Assembly (NCBI RefSeq): GCF_012928505.1 | Contig: NZ_JABBJN010000001.1 | Coordinates: forward strand, 231,700-295,699 | DNA from: Achromobacter sp. Bel | Lineage (GTDB): Bacteria; Pseudomonadota; Gammaproteobacteria; Burkholderiales; Burkholderiaceae_B | Direction: 5' to 3' | DNA: 64,000 nt | In this document: in pieces, positions 16,332 through 26,304 of the stretch | Layout: each line of letters opens with the position of its first letter | Position numbering within the stretch: position 1 is the first letter of the stretch | Made by a program: the position numbers and the translations under genes | The notes under the pieces: generated by a model | Database searches by the model: none | Seen by the model: only the letters and a program-made list of their open reading frames with translations | Told to the model about the DNA's origin: nothing

Positions 16332-17216
16332 ATGGAATTTCGTCAGCTGGAGTGTTTCATCGCGGTGGCCGAGGAGCTGCACTTTGGCCGGGCAGCCGAG
16401 CGGCTGTGCATGACGCAGCCGCCCCTGTCCCGGCAGATCCAGTTACTGGAGCAGGATCTGGGCGTGACGCTGTTTGAACGCAATAGCCGGCAGGTGCTGC
16501 TTAGCGCGGCGGGCAGGCGATTCCTGCGCGACGCCCGGCATCTGCTGGAGTTCTCGGCGCGCGCCGCCGCGACCGCCAGGCGCACCTCCGGGGGCGACGC
16601 CGGCCATATCACGCTGGGTTTCACCGCAGTCGCATCCTATCGGCTGATGCCGTCGATGATCATGCAGGCGCGCAAGCTGCTGGCCGGCGTCGAGATCCAG
16701 CTTCGCGAAACGGTCAGTACCGATCTGGCGCGCCTGCTGCTGGCGCGCGAACTAGACGCCATTCTGGCGCGCAGCGTGCCGCAGCAGGCCGGCATCGAAT
16801 CGCGGTTGATCGAACGCGAGCCCCTGGTGCTGGCGTTGCCCACTGGTTCCCCTTTGTGCGAACACGACACCGTGCCGTTGCGCCTGTTGCAAGGCCAGCC
16901 TTTCGTGCTGTATTCGCCCCGGGAAGGCAAATACTTCTATGACCGCATCGTGGGGGCGTTCGGCTTGGCCGACGTGCAGCCGGACTATGTGCAGCGCGCG
17001 GGGCAAACGCACACCTTGCTGGCGCTGGTGCGGGCCGGCTTGGGCGTGGGCATCGTGCCGGATTCGGCGCGGGAACTGCGGTTTGAAGGGGTGGAGTTCC
17101 GCCCGATCGGCCAACGCGATTTATACGCGGACATGTATCTGGCCTGGCACGCGCAGCATGACAACCCGGCGCTGGACGCGTTCCTGCAGCGGGTGGCGGG
17201 CGTCACGGCCAAGTGA
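16332..17216 (+). CDS. LysR-type transcriptional regulator of the Bug receptor/dehydrogenase pair
   Basis: 294 residues starting MEFRQLECFIAVAEELHFGRAAERL; I prefer this ATG to the one at 16308 because it begins exactly at the conserved N-terminus. The HTH spans about 18-37 (RAAERLCMTQPPLSRQIQLLEQ). The effector domain has the CynR/CatM/BenM-type features (GDAGHITLGFTAVASYRLMP). It is divergent from the 16154-14149 operon, its likely target. Confidence 0.9.
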   Translation: MEFRQLECFIAVAEELHFGRAAERLCMTQPPLSRQIQLLEQDLGVTLFERNSRQVLLSAAGRRFLRDARHLLEFSARAAATARRTSGGDAGHITLGFTAVASYRLMPSMIMQARKLLAGVEIQLRETVSTDLARLLLARELDAILARSVPQQAGIESRLIEREPLVLALPTGSPLCEHDTVPLRLLQGQPFVLYSPREGKYFYDRIVGAFGLADVQPDYVQRAGQTHTLLALVRAGLGVGIVPDSARELRFEGVEFRPIGQRDLYADMYLAWHAQHDNPALDAFLQRVAGVTAK

Positions 17217-17244
17217 TTGGATCAGGCGGCCGCGACGGCGGCCG

Positions 17245-17625
17245 TCACATCTGCATTTTCTTCTTGCCCAGCAAGGTCAGCGCCAGGCTTCTTCCCGTAC
17301 GCATGAAGGGGTAGATCGCCGTCGACAGGCATGGGTTGCGGAAGACGGCGGCGTTGACGCTATTGAAGAAATCGTTGCCCGTGCTGATCAGCGCCAGCCG
17401 GTTAATGCAGTCGGCGCCCCAATAATCCTGGCCGTCCAGATGCAGCAGCATGCCCTGGTTCAGGTCATACCCTTGCGCTTTGTAGGCCACCGCCAGATCC
17501 GGGTGGTCGCGCATATTAAGCAGGTCGATCGGGCCCACGGCTTTCTGCAGTTGCAGCATCCGCACGTAGTTCGAGCAAAAGGGGCAGTCTCCGTCATACA
17601 GCAGGAAGTTCTTGGCGATGGCCAT
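17245..17625 (-). CDS. DCC-family (DUF393) thiol-disulfide oxidoreductase-like protein
   Basis: 126 residues with the family-defining N-terminal motif YDGDCPFCSNYV (residues about 10-21), a CxxC-like arrangement preceded by DGD that gives the DCC name. A thioredoxin-like fold is predicted for the family and the function is not established. The mid-protein segment GADCINRLALIS is the second conserved block. Single gene; the small gap to the LysR stop (28 bases) separates convergent genes. Confidence 0.85.
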   Translation of the reverse strand: MAIAKNFLLYDGDCPFCSNYVRMLQLQKAVGPIDLLNMRDHPDLAVAYKAQGYDLNQGMLLHLDGQDYWGADCINRLALISTGNDFFNSVNAAVFRNPCLSTAIYPFMRTGRSLALTLLGKKKMQM

Positions 17626-17723
17626 GGCGCACCCTATCGTTTGCGCGGGCGCGAGAATCCCGCCCGCCTGTACTGATTAAAGCGCATTTCATCCATGATG
17701 AAAAAGTGATCGCGGCTAGCCCT

Positions 17724-19127
17724 TCACGCGTCAGGTCCCGCACCGGGCAGTCCAGCCGATTCCTGTTGGCCGCGCTGCGCGGCGCCGCGGTCCTGCGCCC
17801 GCCAGCGCGCGCGCAATCCGGCGATTTGGCGCAACGCCTGCTGCGATACCTTCCACCAGCCGAACGGGCGCGGATCGGCCAACATGCTCATGGCGCGGGC
17901 ATAGTCCAACGTCAGCCCGGGCGTCCAGGCCATGGTCATGGCGCGCTTGCGGACTTGCGAGGCCACCCAAAGCTCGGGTGTCAGCAGCAACCGGATCAGC
18001 ACGCGCCATCCGGCGCGGCTGCCATGCAGACGGCCCACCACGCCGTCCAGCGCGGCATCAAGCGCGCGCGCCACCGAGCTTGAACAATTGCGATGGGTCA
18101 GGTTGTAGGTGCTGTTCTGCCGGTACTCGTTCCAGAACGCGGCCAGCTTGTCGGGGTCGTAATTCCGGATGCGCACGCGCATGGTGGACGGGCACCAGGC
18201 CTTGGACTCGGTCGCGTAATCGGGTTGGTACACGCCGGGAATGTCGTTGTCGGGCGTCGCGCGCAGTAGATTGCCGAACTCGTCGGGCGACCGGTCGATT
18301 TCTTCCTTGGGATACAGGCTGATATAGATGCCTTCCGGGGACTCCAATGCGGCGTGGCCGGTGGAGATCACGCCGTTTACATCGACGGCCGCGATGTAGC
18401 GGTCGACGACGGGATAGTTGCGCGTTTGCGCCTTGGCCGACCCGGACGGTGTCCAGACATGGACAGTCAGCGCGCGCTCGGAGTCGGCGGGCGGGCCGTC
18501 CCAGACAGGGGACGCGGCGGCAGGCGAAGCCGGCATGAAATCCGAAGAGTCGTTGACGGCGAAGGCCGGATTCGAGGCCAGATGCTTGACGCGACGCGCC
18601 AGCCACAGCAGCTTCAGGCCCGCGATGGCCAGGAACAGGCCCAGGCAATAGGGCACCGTGCCGACGTAATTCGTGGGGTAGGGCTGGAAGAAGAAAATGG
18701 CCAGCAGGATTTCGGCCACACCGCCGGCGAAGGCGTAGCGCCAGCGGTCGTAGCGCACAACATAGGCGGCCAGGCATTGCAGTACCCCGTCCATCAGGAA
18801 CAACGCGCCGAAGATCATCGACAGCACGAAGTGGCCGTGATGGTGCCCGATCAGGATCAGGGCGCCCGCCAGCAGCACGAAGACGCCCTTGGTGTAGCGC
18901 AAGACACGCTGGCCGCCCACGCCGGAAGAGGCAATCAGCAGCGTGGCCAGCCCTTCAATGATGATAAGGACGGCAAAGGCATTCAGCGGGAAGTAGAGGG
19001 CGTTATCCAGCGCGTCGATAAAGACGAATATGCCAGCCACCAGGAAGATTGTCCCGACGACGGTCAAGGCGCGCCAGCGGTTGCGCAGATAGGGAACTCC
19101 CAATAGCAGCAGTACAAGTTGTGGCAT
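17724..19127 (-). CDS. HdeD-like membrane domain fused to a permuted papain-like (NlpC/P60-related) domain
   Basis: 467 residues. The first about 190 residues contain six predicted transmembrane helices in the pattern of HdeD acid-resistance proteins (PLNAFAVLIIIEGLATLLIA, VLLAGALILIGHHHGHFVLSMIFGALFLMDG). The soluble C-terminal part has His258 in STGHAALES and Cys348 in THRNCSSSVARALD. A His before the Cys is the order of the circularly permuted NlpC/P60-LRAT-YiiX group of cysteine hydrolases or acyltransferases, and the helix after the Cys fits. It could remodel a lipid or peptide at the inner membrane. The final 40 residues are low-complexity. Confidence 0.7.
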   Translation of the reverse strand: MPQLVLLLLGVPYLRNRWRALTVVGTIFLVAGIFVFIDALDNALYFPLNAFAVLIIIEGLATLLIASSGVGGQRVLRYTKGVFVLLAGALILIGHHHGHFVLSMIFGALFLMDGVLQCLAAYVVRYDRWRYAFAGGVAEILLAIFFFQPYPTNYVGTVPYCLGLFLAIAGLKLLWLARRVKHLASNPAFAVNDSSDFMPASPAAASPVWDGPPADSERALTVHVWTPSGSAKAQTRNYPVVDRYIAAVDVNGVISTGHAALESPEGIYISLYPKEEIDRSPDEFGNLLRATPDNDIPGVYQPDYATESKAWCPSTMRVRIRNYDPDKLAAFWNEYRQNSTYNLTHRNCSSSVARALDAALDGVVGRLHGSRAGWRVLIRLLLTPELWVASQVRKRAMTMAWTPGLTLDYARAMSMLADPRPFGWWKVSQQALRQIAGLRARWRAQDRGAAQRGQQESAGLPGAGPDA

Positions 19128-19290
19128 ACCAGCGGTCCGGAAAAGGGGAAGGCGGATTCAAGCTCAGAACTGCATGGTACCGAAACCCAACCGATCCTGA
19201 ACACGTTAATGCACCCTTTAATGCACCGGTTTCACCGCCGATTCCGCTGACTGCAACGCCGCCGGGTAGCTTGCCCGGCAACGATTCGTT

Positions 19291-19905
19291 TTAATCGGGC
19301 GCTGTCCAGGCCAGCCCCATCGCGTAGGCGCGCACGTCCTGCGGCCACGTTGCAATGCACTGCGCAAAGTGCTCGCGGTCGTCTGCATAGAGCGCTCGCG
19401 TCGCGTCCTCGAAACCCGTCAAGTTGCCGGCCATGCTGGACATGAATCGGTAGGCGGCTTCCTGCCGCAGGCGCTGCTCGTCCCGCGCCTCGTTATCGCG
19501 GCGCGCCTGCTCGACCAGCTTGCGCAGCGCCACCGAAGCGCCGCCGGGCTGCGCGCCCAGCCAGTCCCAGTGCCGCGGCAGCAAGGTGACTTCACGGGGC
19601 ACGACGCCCAGCTTCGGCCGGCCGCGGCCGCGGGGCTGCGCATCCGCGGTATCCATGGCGTCGGGCTCCACGGGGGGCAAGTCGGCGGCCGGCGGCGTAT
19701 GGCGCGCGACGATTTGCGCGTCGTCGCCGCGTAAGTCCAGATCCGTCTGTTGGCCCGTGCCGTCCTGAAAGACCAGCACCGCCTCGCGGTCGGGCGCATT
19801 CATGGCCCGTTTGACGGCCAGCGCGACCTCGGCCAGGGGCCCCGCGGCCAGGATGTGGTGGCCTTCGAAGGCGGTATATGAAAGGGGGGAGGCAGTGCGG
19901 GTCAT
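19291..19905 (-). CDS. DUF2239-family protein
   Basis: 204 residues with the DUF2239 pattern: an N-terminal FEGHHILAAGPLAEVALAVK block, the central basic GRGRPKLGVVPREVTLLPRHWDWLGAQPGG segment and a C-terminal RQEAAYRFMSSMAGNLTGFEDATRALYADD helix region. The RPKLGV/REVTLLPRHWDWL part is reminiscent of a ribbon-helix-helix or HTH-like DNA-binding element. The family has no assigned function. Two near-identical 16-base repeats lie 52 and 79 bases upstream and may be binding sites. Confidence 0.82.
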   Translation of the reverse strand: MTRTASPLSYTAFEGHHILAAGPLAEVALAVKRAMNAPDREAVLVFQDGTGQQTDLDLRGDDAQIVARHTPPAADLPPVEPDAMDTADAQPRGRGRPKLGVVPREVTLLPRHWDWLGAQPGGASVALRKLVEQARRDNEARDEQRLRQEAAYRFMSSMAGNLTGFEDATRALYADDREHFAQCIATWPQDVRAYAMGLAWTAPD

Positions 19906-19956
19906 GGCGATAAGGTTCCTGTGCCCGACGTGGGCTTAAGCAGCTTTTCATTATGA

Positions 19957-19999
19957 CCCGGGTAAAAATATTCGTCAATATTGCCCGGGTAAAAATATT
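19957..19999. repeat. Two tandem CCCGGGTAAAAATATT repeats in the DUF2239 promoter
   Basis: Identical copies at 19957-19972 and 19984-19999, 27 bases apart start to start. Each carries the palindromic core CCCGGG flanked by AT-rich sequence, in a stretch much more AT-rich than its surroundings. Their place just upstream of the DUF2239 start suggests twin operator sites; the regulator is unknown and could be the DUF2239 protein itself. Confidence 0.55.
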
Positions 20000-20058
20000 T
20001 CAAGGTAACGCGCCATCAACCACTTAAATAGGGTCGGATTATTCGTTGCATTCCCTGA

Positions 20059-21615
<1,557 letters not shown>

Positions 21616-21648
21616 TCTCCGTACAGTCAACTACAATGTCATGCATTA

Positions 21649-21702
21649 CGCACCGGCAGAATCGCAAAATCTTGTAGCGGTTCTGCCGGTGCGGTTTTAT
21701 TT
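21649..21702 (+). terminator. Hairpin with U-tract between guaB and guaA (terminator or attenuator)
   Basis: Perfect 13-base arms CGCACCGGCAGAA (21649-21661) and TTCTGCCGGTGCG (21681-21693), extendable inwards by a T-G pair and CGC/GCG to a roughly 17-bp stem with an 11-base loop, followed by GTTTTATTT. It lies between two genes of the same pathway, only 19 bases before guaA, so it probably reduces or conditions read-through from guaB. Confidence 0.7.
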
Positions 21703-21720
21703 ACAACGGGTAGAGTCTCC

Positions 21721-23313
21721 ATGCACCAGCGCATCCTCATTCTTGACTACGGTTCGCAAGTCACCCAGCTGATCGCCCGCCGCGTGCGCGAAGCCGGCGT
21801 CTATTCTGAAGTCCACCCGGGCGACGTCGACGACGCCTTCGTGCGCGAACAGATGGCGCAAGGCCTGAAGGGCATCATCCTGTCGGGCAGCCACGCTTCC
21901 GCCTACGAAGAAGGCTCCATGCGCGTGCCGCACGCCGTGTTCGAGCTGGGCGTGCCTGTCCTGGGTATCTGCTACGGCATGCAGTCCATGGCGCAGCAAC
22001 TGGGCGGCGTGGTCAGCTTCTCGGACCACCGCGAATTCGGCTACGCCGAAGTCCGCGCCCACGGCCACACCAAGCTGCTGGACGGCCTGGCCGACTTCAC
22101 CACGCCTGAAGGCCAAGGCATGCTGAAGGTCTGGATGAGCCACGGCGACAAAGTCACCGAGCTGCCCCCGGGTTTCAAGCTGATGGCCTCCACGCCGTCA
22201 TGCCCCATCGCCGGCATGGCCGACGAAGACCGCCGTTTCTACGCTGTCCAGTTCCACCCCGAAGTCACGCACACCGTCCAAGGCAAGGCCATGCTGGCCC
22301 GCTTCGTGAACGAGATCTGCGAATGCCAGGGCGACTGGAACATGCCCGACTACGTCGCTGAAGCCGTTGCCCGCATCCGCGAGCAAGTTGGCACCGACGA
22401 AGTCATCCTGGGCCTGTCCGGCGGCGTGGATTCGTCCGTTGCCGCGGCGCTGATCCACAAGGCCATCGGCGACCAGCTCACCTGCGTGTTCGTTGACCAC
22501 GGCCTGCTGCGCCTGGACGAAGGCAAGCAGGTCATGCAGACCTTCGCCGAAAACATGGGCGTGAAGATCATTCACGTCGATGCCACCGCGCAATTCATGG
22601 GCAAGCTGGCCGGCGTCGCCGACCCGGAAGCCAAGCGCAAGATCATCGGCCGCGAATTCGTCGAAGTGTTCCAGGAACAAGCCGGCAAGCAGCAAAGCGC
22701 CAAGTGGCTGGCCCAGGGCACGATCTACCCCGACGTCATCGAATCCGCCGGCGCCAAGACGGGCAAGGCCACCTCCATCAAGTCGCACCACAACGTGGGC
22801 GGCCTGCCGGACACGCTGAACCTGCAACTGCTGGAGCCCTTGCGCGAACTGTTCAAGGACGAAGTCCGCGAACTGGGTGTGGCCCTGGGCCTGCCCCCGC
22901 AAATGGTCTACCGCCACCCGTTCCCCGGCCCCGGCCTGGGCGTGCGGATCCTGGGCGAAGTGAAGCATGAATATGCAGAACTGCTGCGCCGCGCCGATGC
23001 GATCTTTATTGAAGAACTGCGCAATACCAAGGATGAAGCTAGTGGTTTGACTTGGTATGAGCTGACGTCGCAAGCGTTTGCCGTATTCCTGCCGGTGAAG
23101 TCGGTGGGGGTGATGGGCGATGGGCGTACTTACGAGTACGTGGTGGCGCTGCGTGCCGTGCAGACGTTCGACTTCATGACGGCTGATTGGGCGCCGTTGC
23201 CGCACCCGTTGCTGGCTCGGGTTTCGTCGCGGATTATTAATGAAGTGCGCGGGATTAATCGCGTGGTTTATGACGTGTCGAGCAAGCCGCCGGCGACAAT
23301 CGAGTGGGAGTGA
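21721..23313 (+). CDS. guaA: GMP synthase (glutamine-hydrolysing)
   Basis: 530 residues. N-terminal class I glutamine amidotransferase domain with the nucleophile in GICYGMQ and the catalytic His-Glu in QFHPEVTHT. Then the ATP pyrophosphatase domain with the P-loop [13 protein letters not shown], and a C-terminal dimerisation domain ending KPPATIEWE. It aminates XMP to GMP. Codon usage changes clearly from about 23030 to the end: third-position G/T replaces C (AGT, GGT, TTG, ATT, AAT), unlike the first 1300 bases. The 3' end of guaA is a known integration site for genomic islands in other bacteria. Confidence 0.98.
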   Translation: MHQRILILDYGSQVTQLIARRVREAGVYSEVHPGDVDDAFVREQMAQGLKGIILSGSHASAYEEGSMRVPHAVFELGVPVLGICYGMQSMAQQLGGVVSFSDHREFGYAEVRAHGHTKLLDGLADFTTPEGQGMLKVWMSHGDKVTELPPGFKLMASTPSCPIAGMADEDRRFYAVQFHPEVTHTVQGKAMLARFVNEICECQGDWNMPDYVAEAVARIREQVGTDEVILGLSGGVDSSVAAALIHKAIGDQLTCVFVDHGLLRLDEGKQVMQTFAENMGVKIIHVDATAQFMGKLAGVADPEAKRKIIGREFVEVFQEQAGKQQSAKWLAQGTIYPDVIESAGAKTGKATSIKSHHNVGGLPDTLNLQLLEPLRELFKDEVRELGVALGLPPQMVYRHPFPGPGLGVRILGEVKHEYAELLRRADAIFIEELRNTKDEASGLTWYELTSQAFAVFLPVKSVGVMGDGRTYEYVVALRAVQTFDFMTADWAPLPHPLLARVSSRIINEVRGINRVVYDVSSKPPATIEWE

Positions 23314-23334
23314 TCCCGCAGGTCGATTGAGATA

Positions 23335-23370
23335 AATGAAAAGGGCGCTTCGGCGCCCTTTTCATTGCGG
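23335..23370 (+). terminator. Rho-independent terminator after guaA
   Basis: Perfect 14-base arms AATGAAAAGGGCGC (23335-23348) and GCGCCCTTTTCATT (23353-23366) around a stable TTCG tetraloop. The CTTTT within the descending arm supplies the U-tract, and the AAAAG on the other side makes it work in both directions, protecting guaA and the convergent LysR gene. Confidence 0.9.
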
Positions 23371-23475
23371 TTAGCACTGTCGATTGTGTGGTTTGGGAGC
23401 GAGCCTGATTTGGCGGCCGGTATCTGCCCTCGCACGGGTGATAAATGTAGACACCATCGGCTCTGTAACCGCCGT

Positions 23476-24360
23476 TCATTCCTTCGCTTCGTCGAGCAGC
23501 CATTGAGCAAACGCTTGTATTGGCTCGCTGCTCAGTCCGATGGGCTCGGGGAGGACGAGGCAGAAGGTTTTGGAAATGGTTTTCCCCTCTGGCCACGGGG
23601 CCACCAGATTTCCTAGCGCAAGTTCGGTTTCAACGTAGAGGCGCGGTACCAGCGCAACACCGAGGCCGGCCAATGCGGCTTCTATCAACATTCCATGGAG
23701 ATCATAGCGTGCGCCAATTGCAGGATTGGTCAGCGGAGTTCCCGTCTCCTGGGAGTACTGAAGCCAAGCTTCCGGGTTCTGTCGTCGGTGCAAGCGCGGT
23801 AATTCGTCCAGTGCGGTTTGTCGTTTGCGTCCTTTCAGAAGTTCAGGATGGCAAACCGGAATCAGCACTTCATGCAAAAGCGGGTGAGTCCGCATTCCCG
23901 TCCACGCTGGGTGCTCGAAATGGATGGCGGCATCAAATCCGCTTCCGGCCAGGACGAAGGGGTCCATGCGCTCGGCAAGATGCACAGTGATGTTCGGATG
24001 CTTCTGCTGGAATCTTGACAAGCGAGGAATGAGCCATCGCATCGCGAACGTCGGGATGGTGGCGATGTCCAGGCTTGCGCCATCGTCAGGCTGCCCCATC
24101 AAGTACTGGCTGTCCCGATCCAGGCGGTCTAGCGATTCGCGAACCTGGACCGCGTAACGCTCTCCGTTGGGCAGGAGGCGCACACGATTGCCGACCCGCT
24201 CGAACAGCGTGACCCCGAGGAAGGCTTCCAGCCTGCCAATCTGGCGACTGATGGCTCCTTCAGTCAGCGACAGTTCCTCTGCCGCGCGCGCGAAGCTGCC
24301 GTGGCGCGCAGCCACTTCGAATGCCATCAGTGCCGTGCTGCTGGGGATCTTCCTTCGCAT
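23476..24360 (-). CDS. LysR-type transcriptional regulator (GcvA-like) of the divergent three-gene cassette
   Basis: 294 residues from ATG 24360 (MRRKIPSSTALMAFEVAARHGSFARAAEEL), preceded by AGGAAGG; the upstream open frame to 24495 has no family match. The HTH lies about 22-45 (ARAAEELSLTEGAISRQIGRLE). The LTEGAISRQ recognition helix and PSSTALMAFE start are typical of GcvA/AmpR-like members. It is divergent from 24519-26259, the presumed target. Confidence 0.88.
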   Translation of the reverse strand: MRRKIPSSTALMAFEVAARHGSFARAAEELSLTEGAISRQIGRLEAFLGVTLFERVGNRVRLLPNGERYAVQVRESLDRLDRDSQYLMGQPDDGASLDIATIPTFAMRWLIPRLSRFQQKHPNITVHLAERMDPFVLAGSGFDAAIHFEHPAWTGMRTHPLLHEVLIPVCHPELLKGRKRQTALDELPRLHRRQNPEAWLQYSQETGTPLTNPAIGARYDLHGMLIEAALAGLGVALVPRLYVETELALGNLVAPWPEGKTISKTFCLVLPEPIGLSSEPIQAFAQWLLDEAKE

Positions 24361-24396
24361 GAGCCTTCCTAACTTAAAGCGGGTGATTGGTTCAGC

Positions 24397-24474
24397 TTGA
24401 TGTTTTGTCAATGAAGCATACCGAAAAATCGTTTTTAACGTCGATTTCCAGGTAATACCATGATGAAACATCAA
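24397..24474. promoter_or_regulatory. Spaced inverted repeat in the divergent LysR promoter
   Basis: TTGATGTTT (24397-24405) and its exact complement AAACATCAA (24466-24474) flank the intergenic promoter between the LysR gene and the cassette at 24519. The 60-base spacing would suit a LysR tetramer bridging two sites. Confidence 0.35.
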
Positions 24475-24518
24475 CAAAGAGGACCGACCGCACAAGCGGT
24501 TCGGTAGCGAGTGATTCC

Positions 24519-25079
24519 ATGATCTATACCGTCGAGTGCAGCTTTGCCGACCTAGCCAGCGAAGCAGAGTGGAATGATTTCTACAGCCTGGAAAAGCTGC
24601 CCGCGCTTATTTCAGTAAGCGGGTTCCATACCTCGCAGCGATTCAAGGCGTTGAGCGCTGGTTGCCCCGTCTACCTTGCCGTGCACTCAATCGACGGTCT
24701 GGCTGTGCTTGAGGGCGATGAATACCGCCAGAAAGGGGGCGGCAACTTCGCACGCTGGCAGCAGCACATCACCGATTGGCACCGCAATCTATATGCCGGC
24801 CTTGAACGCGCGCCTGCGATCGGTGAAGGAGACCATCTGATCGTGAGCGCAGTCGGTCCCGAGCCGCTTGTCGAGATGGGGCTCAAGCCTGATCTGATGA
24901 GGGTCGTCGCATTGGAGAAATTTCCTGAGAGCAGGTGGCTGGCGAAGCTGGATAGCGCCATCAGTCTCAGTGTGGAAACCCTTCCGAAGGACGTGCACCT
25001 CTATGCCCCGATGACCGCGCAATTGACGAGTGGCAATGACGCAGTGCCCCAGACGCAGGGACAGAACCGACATGCCTAA
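24519..25079 (+). CDS. Hypothetical protein, probable dimeric alpha/beta-barrel fold
   Basis: 186 residues starting MIYTVECSFADLASEAEWNDFYSLEKLPALISVSGF. The pattern (beta strand, helix with EWNDFYSLEKLPAL, strand with GFHTSQRF, then strand YLAVHSIDGL and helix) repeats once more in the second half (DHLIVSAVGPEP), as in tandem ferredoxin-like dimeric-barrel proteins. No catalytic motif is recognised. Its stop overlaps the start of the tautomerase gene by 8 bases, so the two are translationally linked; a role in the same degradative step is inferred. Confidence 0.7.
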   Translation: MIYTVECSFADLASEAEWNDFYSLEKLPALISVSGFHTSQRFKALSAGCPVYLAVHSIDGLAVLEGDEYRQKGGGNFARWQQHITDWHRNLYAGLERAPAIGEGDHLIVSAVGPEPLVEMGLKPDLMRVVALEKFPESRWLAKLDSAISLSVETLPKDVHLYAPMTAQLTSGNDAVPQTQGQNRHA

Positions 25080-25398
25080 CCTGACGATCTTCATCCAGGC
25101 GGAAAAGATGCCGCCCGAAGCGAATCTGGCGGAACTCACCGAACGATGCACTCGGCTTTGCACGGACGTCCTCCAGGCTGCGCTGGACAACGTGCATGTC
25201 ATCTATGTCGCGGTTCGCCAGGGACGCGGGCATGCTGCTTACGCGGAAATCAAGTACCGCCTCGAACCGCGCAGAACGCCATCAGTCATGGACGCCTTCA
25301 TGGCGCGACTGGATGAGGCCATAAAGTGCCATACGGGGCTAACGGCGCGCATCCGTTGCTTCGGCTATCCGGACCCCGCCATCTACGCGCGGAACTGA
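25072..25398 (+). CDS. Tautomerase-superfamily protein (4-oxalocrotonate tautomerase/MIF-like)
   Basis: 108 residues from ATG 25072 (MPNLTIFIQAEKMPPEANLAELTERC). After Met removal, Pro-1 would be the catalytic base, as in all active tautomerases of this superfamily. The length suits a longer cis-CaaD/MIF-type or fused-subunit monomer rather than the 60-residue 4-OT. Segment VHVIYVAVRQGRGHAAYAEIKYR is the second beta-alpha-beta block. It overlaps the preceding gene by 8 bases and precedes the MBL gene by 21 bases. Reaction unknown. Confidence 0.75.
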   Translation: MPNLTIFIQAEKMPPEANLAELTERCTRLCTDVLQAALDNVHVIYVAVRQGRGHAAYAEIKYRLEPRRTPSVMDAFMARLDEAIKCHTGLTARIRCFGYPDPAIYARN

Positions 25399-25419
25399 TT
25401 ACGCGCAAGGAGCGCCGCA

Positions 25420-26259
25420 ATGAACAAGATGAAATTTCCAGGCCAGCAGATCGGCGAATTTTCGATCACGGCCATCAGTGACGGATACCTTTTTGCAAGT
25501 CTGGATTTGCTCTCCAATATCGATCCTATGGAGGCGTCCAAGTTGCAGCAGGACGCAGGCGTGAGCGACCCAACCTCGATCCACATCAACTGTTACCTGG
25601 TGCAGGGAAGAGGGCGCACGATCCTCATCGACGCGGGAGCTGGTGGGTTCAAGCAATGGGGTGGAAAGTTGATAGCGAATCTCGCACTTGCGGGGGTGCA
25701 GCCCTCTGACATTGACACCATTCTTCTGACCCATGCACATCCCGACCATGTTGGGGGGCTGCTTGATTCGTCAGGGGAAACTGCCTTTCCCGATGCAGAG
25801 TTAGTCATTCATCAGCGCGAGGTTTCTTTTTGGAAGGATGATGGCAACCTCAGTCGAGCGAGTGAGCGCGCTCGTGGCAACTTTCTGTTTGCTCGGAAGG
25901 TGTTCGATCAGTATCGGGAGAAGATGCGCACTTTTACCGATAGCGAAGTTCTCCCTGGCATTAGTGCCATGCCCCTTCTAGGACATACCGCAGGGCATTC
26001 CGGTTATCGTATCGAATCCGATGATCGTAGTCTGCTGGTTTGGGGGGATATCGTTCATTTCCCCCAGATCCAGATTGCTCGTCCCGACGTATCCATTGCA
26101 TTCGATCAAGATCCGATTCTCTCCGCCGGAACACGATCAAAACTGTTGGATATTGTTAGCTCCGACAAAGTGCTTATTGCTGGCATGCACCTTGGCGAGC
26201 TTGGATTCGGCCACATCAAGCGCAAAGGTACGTGCTACGAGATCTTCTATGAAGCTTAG
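25420..26259 (+). CDS. MBL-fold metallo-hydrolase
   Basis: 279 residues. The metal site motif LLTHAHPDHVGGLL (HxHxDH), a later His in GHTAGHSGYRI, an Asp in LLVWGDIVHF and a terminal His (AGMHLGELGFGH) make a complete dinuclear zinc centre, as in AHL-lactonase or quorum-quenching-like and related hydrolases. The N-terminal FSITAISDGYLFASLDLL is the usual start. Base composition is markedly lower in GC than the flanking genes, with many A/T third positions, suggesting recent acquisition. It completes the LysR-regulated cassette. Lactone or ester hydrolysis is an inference from the fold. Confidence 0.86.
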   Translation: MNKMKFPGQQIGEFSITAISDGYLFASLDLLSNIDPMEASKLQQDAGVSDPTSIHINCYLVQGRGRTILIDAGAGGFKQWGGKLIANLALAGVQPSDIDTILLTHAHPDHVGGLLDSSGETAFPDAELVIHQREVSFWKDDGNLSRASERARGNFLFARKVFDQYREKMRTFTDSEVLPGISAMPLLGHTAGHSGYRIESDDRSLLVWGDIVHFPQIQIARPDVSIAFDQDPILSAGTRSKLLDIVSSDKVLIAGMHLGELGFGHIKRKGTCYEIFYEA

Positions 26260-26304
26260 GGGGCGGTAGCGATGTCTGGGATCAGCCAGCAGCGGAAAAT
26301 GAGA

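Noticed and set aside
23314..23475. Possible island attachment repeat or tRNA after guaA
   Set aside because: No tRNA-like fold seen and I could not find a second copy of the guaA end or an integrase in the window; only the terminator is supported.
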